NCBI GenBank assembly: GCA_943846665.1
Contig: OX044358.1
Coordinates: 1,178,001 to 1,242,000, forward strand
Source: Arcticimaribacter sp002477625
Lineage (GTDB): Bacteria > Bacteroidota > Bacteroidia > Flavobacteriales > Flavobacteriaceae
Reading direction: 5' to 3'
Length of the DNA stretch: 64,000 nt
Shown: in pieces, positions 61,807-64,000 of the stretch
How positions within the stretch are numbered: position 1 is the stretch's first letter
Layout: every line of letters begins with the position of its first letter
Translations under genes and position numbers: made by a program
The notes under the pieces: model-generated
Databases searched by the model: none
What the model was told of the DNA's origin: nothing
The model's input: the letters and a program-made list of their open reading frames with translations, nothing else

Positions 61807-63243
61807 CTATTGTTGAGGACCATACATATTAACGAACAACGCATGCATATTAGGGTAGTAAGTAAGTATATCATCAGCATTTTGGAGTGGAGAGGCAGTG
61901 GATAAACCAGTGGGTTGAGATCCATTTGCAAGACCATGATAAGCTGTACTTAACACAGCAAAAAACTCTGCAACATTATATAATTGATAAGGTGCACAAT
62001 TTTGACCATTCGCATCACAAGTATTTGTAAAACCTGGTACATATCCAAATTGTGTCTGCCATTGAGTTCTTGCAGTGTCAAAGGATTGTTGTACGATGGA
62101 TCGATCTGTTTCATTAAGAAAGTTTGCATCAAATCCATGTGCATATTCATGAAAAAGAGTTGGTGCAGGAGTATCTGGAAATATGATAACACCAACTGAA
62201 TTATCATATAAAGCATAACCGTCAGCGTAAATTTGTTGATAAGCTTGTGGCCAAATAGTTGATTTCAAATTCTCTTGTTGACTTTGATAAACTTGGATAA
62301 TAGAACTTGATGAAGCTGCGGAAATACAACTATTCCATAAACTTTGCATCTGACTTTCTTGTACAGAGACTGAATAATCTGAATTACCATTATAGACCCA
62401 TAAATTAGTACCCTCTATTTGTAATGTACGGGGTCGATCAATAAAATTAATTGTTATCAAGTCCGTAGAATTGGGGTCAATATCATTAAAATCGCTCTGA
62501 ATTGTCTGACCGATTTTTGATACTATATTAACCTGGGGATTACTAGATTCATAAAAATCCCAGTAAGAATTTTCACTCTCAAGGGGCAATATAGTTATGT
62601 TAATAAGACCATCTTTTGAGGATGTTATTGTTAAATTAAATTCCCCTTGACCATTAACATTTATATAACCAGGAGCATTATCTTGATTGTAGGTATTTCC
62701 AGTTGTAGAAGATGTTGAACTATCAATTTCACTAAAAGCTGCAGTCACTGTTTTTGCTTCGTTAATTGACACCTCTATTGGATTTTGAGTAGAAGAAACA
62801 TTTCCAGACCAAGATGAAAATGACCAACCATCTGAAGCATTTGCCGTTAATCGAATCACACTCCCTGAAGTATATTCAGTAGTTGTTTTACCTGCAGATA
62901 TAATTTCTTCAGATACTGTTCCAGAACCTGTTATTGAAACAGTTAAAGGGTATTTCCTTTTTTCAAAATTAGCAGTAATGGTTTGATTTGAATTAACGGT
63001 AATGGAAAGCGGATTATCCGTTGAACCATTTGACCAGTTGACAAATACGTATTCAGAATCAGGAGTTGCGGTAATTGATACAGATTGACCTTGATTGTAT
63101 GAACCCCCAGGAGAACTAACACTTCCACCTGTTCCAGAACTTACAGTTAATGTGTAACTAATAACAGGATCTGTAACTGCAGGACTTTCTTTTCCACAGG
63201 AAAGAATAGATAACAGTATAAGTGAACTTAATATAAATCTCAT
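61807..63243 (-). CDS. Lipoprotein with InlB-type repeats and HExxH metalloprotease-like domain
   Basis: The 478-residue protein has a lipobox at LSC (Cys16). Residues 28-93 and 97-170 are two divergent InlB B-repeat-like beta domains (WSNGSTDNPLSITV and SWSGNVSSTQNPIEVSI). After a Ser/Thr linker and a beta-rich region, HEYAH at 365-369 and Glu426 (AEFFAV) make a zincin-like HExxH site. Related secreted zinc peptidases are known, but I cannot name a family. It is enclosed by the 490-bp direct repeats. Confidence 0.72.
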   Translation of the reverse strand: MRFILSSLILLSILSCGKESPAVTDPVISYTLTVSSGTGGSVSSPGGSYNQGQSVSITATPDSEYVFVNWSNGSTDNPLSITVNSNQTITANFEKRKYPLTVSITGSGTVSEEIISAGKTTTEYTSGSVIRLTANASDGWSFSSWSGNVSSTQNPIEVSINEAKTVTAAFSEIDSSTSSTTGNTYNQDNAPGYINVNGQGEFNLTITSSKDGLINITILPLESENSYWDFYESSNPQVNIVSKIGQTIQSDFNDIDPNSTDLITINFIDRPRTLQIEGTNLWVYNGNSDYSVSVQESQMQSLWNSCISAASSSSIIQVYQSQQENLKSTIWPQAYQQIYADGYALYDNSVGVIIFPDTPAPTLFHEYAHGFDANFLNETDRSIVQQSFDTARTQWQTQFGYVPGFTNTCDANGQNCAPYQLYNVAEFFAVLSTAYHGLANGSQPTGLSTASPLQNADDILTYYPNMHALFVNMYGPQQ

Positions 63244-63328
63244 AGGATAATTTAATTACTTAAATATAGTTAAAAAATTTGATCCCTTTATATCTAACAG
63301 AAGTTAACAGGGTTTTTTGGGTTCCTTG

Positions 63329-63703
63329 ATGTTTTCTGATTTTTTCCTTGTTATCGTTCCTCCCTACATTCCATATCCAGAATTAATGGTTTACACATCA
63401 GGTCTATTTGAAATTGTTTTGGGGGTTTTGTTAGTCCCAAGGAAAACTCGTAAATATGGAGCTTTGGGGTTACTTGTTTTATTGATTGCAGTTTTTCCAG
63501 CAAACATTTATTTATTTACTTCTGAGATAGCCCAAAACACATTTGGAATTTCAAGACAGGATGCATTAATTAGGCTACCGTTTCAAGTCCCTTTAATACT
63601 TTTAGCATATTGGCACTCTAAGACAGAAACCACAAAATCATTTGATACTTTGTGTGTAGTTCTATTTATTCCGACAATAATTTATTTTGTGACTCTAGGA
63701 TAG
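63329..63703 (+). pseudogene. 5'-truncated copy of the DoxX-like gene
   Basis: From residue FFLVIVPPYIPYPELMVY onward the frame is nearly identical to the DoxX-like protein at 61085, but the first about 30 residues, including the first helix, are missing; the upstream sequence is unrelated. An ATG at 63329 could express about 124 residues, but the lost helix suggests it is not functional. Confidence 0.6.
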
Positions 63704-63826
63704 AAATCAAACAATTCCCTTTTATAGTATCAGAGTTTGTCAGATTATTAATTAGTTATAGTGCTATACTTTACTTAAAATCTTATTGATTTTGTAGTCA
63801 TACAACTCAAATAACATTGGATATTC
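63338..63826. repeat. Direct repeat copy B, about 490 bp
   Basis: Matches copy A (61172-61660) over its full length with no indel noticed. Recombination between the copies would delete the 2.2-kb segment with the lipoprotein gene. Confidence 0.85.
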
Positions 63827-63949
63827 TTGAATAAACTTCTTCAATCTTAACAATTGATCTACATTCTTTTGACTTTTATAAAAAGAAATCAAAAAATCTA
63901 AGGGCGAGAAGTTTATCCGCAGGATGCGGGAGCCCACCAGTAAAATCAA
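63764..63949 (-). CDS. Small ORF, C-terminal-type remnant, copy B
   Basis: This frame ends FELYDYKINKILSKV, as in copy A. Its upstream part (FSPLDFLISFYKSQKNVDQL) differs from copy A more than the end does. The start is uncertain (TTG or GTG) and sits at the junction near 63930, so it may be a fused remnant. Confidence 0.3.
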   Translation of the reverse strand: MILLVGSRILRINFSPLDFLISFYKSQKNVDQLLRLKKFIQEYPMLFELYDYKINKILSKV

Positions 63950-63977
63950 GCCTTTACCTAAAACGGGGGCTTTTTTT
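63948..63977. terminator. Terminator repeat, copy 3
   Basis: AAGCCTTTACCTAAAACGG then GGGCTT with a T run is a diverged copy of the repeat at 53138. It follows GGGAGCCCACCAG, which resembles the attR context GGGACCACCAG. Its stem is weaker (one mismatch). Confidence 0.6.
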
Positions 63978-64000
63978 ATTTATAAAAGTCATATCAGCCT

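Noticed and set aside
63915..63940. A tRNA 3' end at the third terminator repeat
   Set aside because: Only GGGAGCCCACCAG resembles a tRNA end; no cloverleaf can be built upstream.
1..64000. CRISPR arrays, rRNA genes and insertion sequences
   Set aside because: No repeat-spacer arrays, rRNA sequence or transposase genes were recognised.

Overview
The window reads as chromosomal DNA of a marine-type Flavobacteriaceae (Bacteroidota). Evidence seen in the sequence: repeated TAnnTTTG minus-7 boxes close upstream of start codons, little Shine-Dalgarno signal, many lipoproteins and SPII/SPI-exported proteins, GLPGLI plus TonB-type receptor pairing, DUF4837, PhnA-only and GNAT small proteins typical of this family, and a YbeY whose third metal ligand is Asp instead of His. 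No phylogenetic search was run.

Layout. 1-3 kb: a cut-off cyclase-family gene, then an SdpR/SdpI immunity-type operon with a secreted alpha/beta hydrolase, bracketed by an imperfect inverted repeat. 3.3-11.1 kb: one long minus-strand envelope operon (LytM-type M23 peptidase, GH3-family ligase, dTDP-rhamnose genes rfbB-A-C-D, a GT2 glycosyltransferase, UDP-glucose dehydrogenase). 11-27 kb: housekeeping (tatA, DUF4837 lipoprotein, pgk, DNA polymerase III delta-prime, methyltransferase, mnmG, ybeY, gltX, SPFH protein, glnS, folB, tRNA-Cys, rnr, rpiB). mnmG is flanked by two 16-bp parS-like sites in opposite orientation, which suggests proximity to the replication origin. 27-44 kb: a long minus-strand stretch of metabolic and transport genes (rnpA, M1 peptidase, lactonase-type hydrolases, Usp-SulP, esterase, M20 peptidase, cyclophilin, a gluconokinase/6-phosphogluconate dehydrogenase fusion, D-threonine aldolase-like enzyme, lepA), with a small deletion scar at 34.7-35.0 kb. 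44-49 kb: MauE/DoxX-thioredoxin fusion, dusB, LolC/E-type permease, rbfA, CAP protein, DUF2452, and a tRNA with CAU anticodon.

49-64 kb is accessory DNA inserted behind that tRNA. The first unit (49012-53128) is bounded by a 14-bp direct repeat of the tRNA 3' end, carries GTGTACCA octamers clustered at its two ends as in a lambda-type attP, and encodes a single giant protein: an N-terminal DUF723-like segment, about four integrase-type repeats, a SNF2-like helicase, and a C-terminal methyltransferase domain resembling eukaryotic Rrp8. No integrase is visible, so it looks like a non-autonomous (satellite-like) element or a remnant. This is my best candidate for an undescribed system. Beyond it are modules separated by three copies of a related terminator repeat: PhoD-like phosphatase and secreted proteins, a GLPGLI/TonB pair, and a metalloprotease-like lipoprotein sitting between two about 490-bp direct repeats containing a DoxX-type gene.
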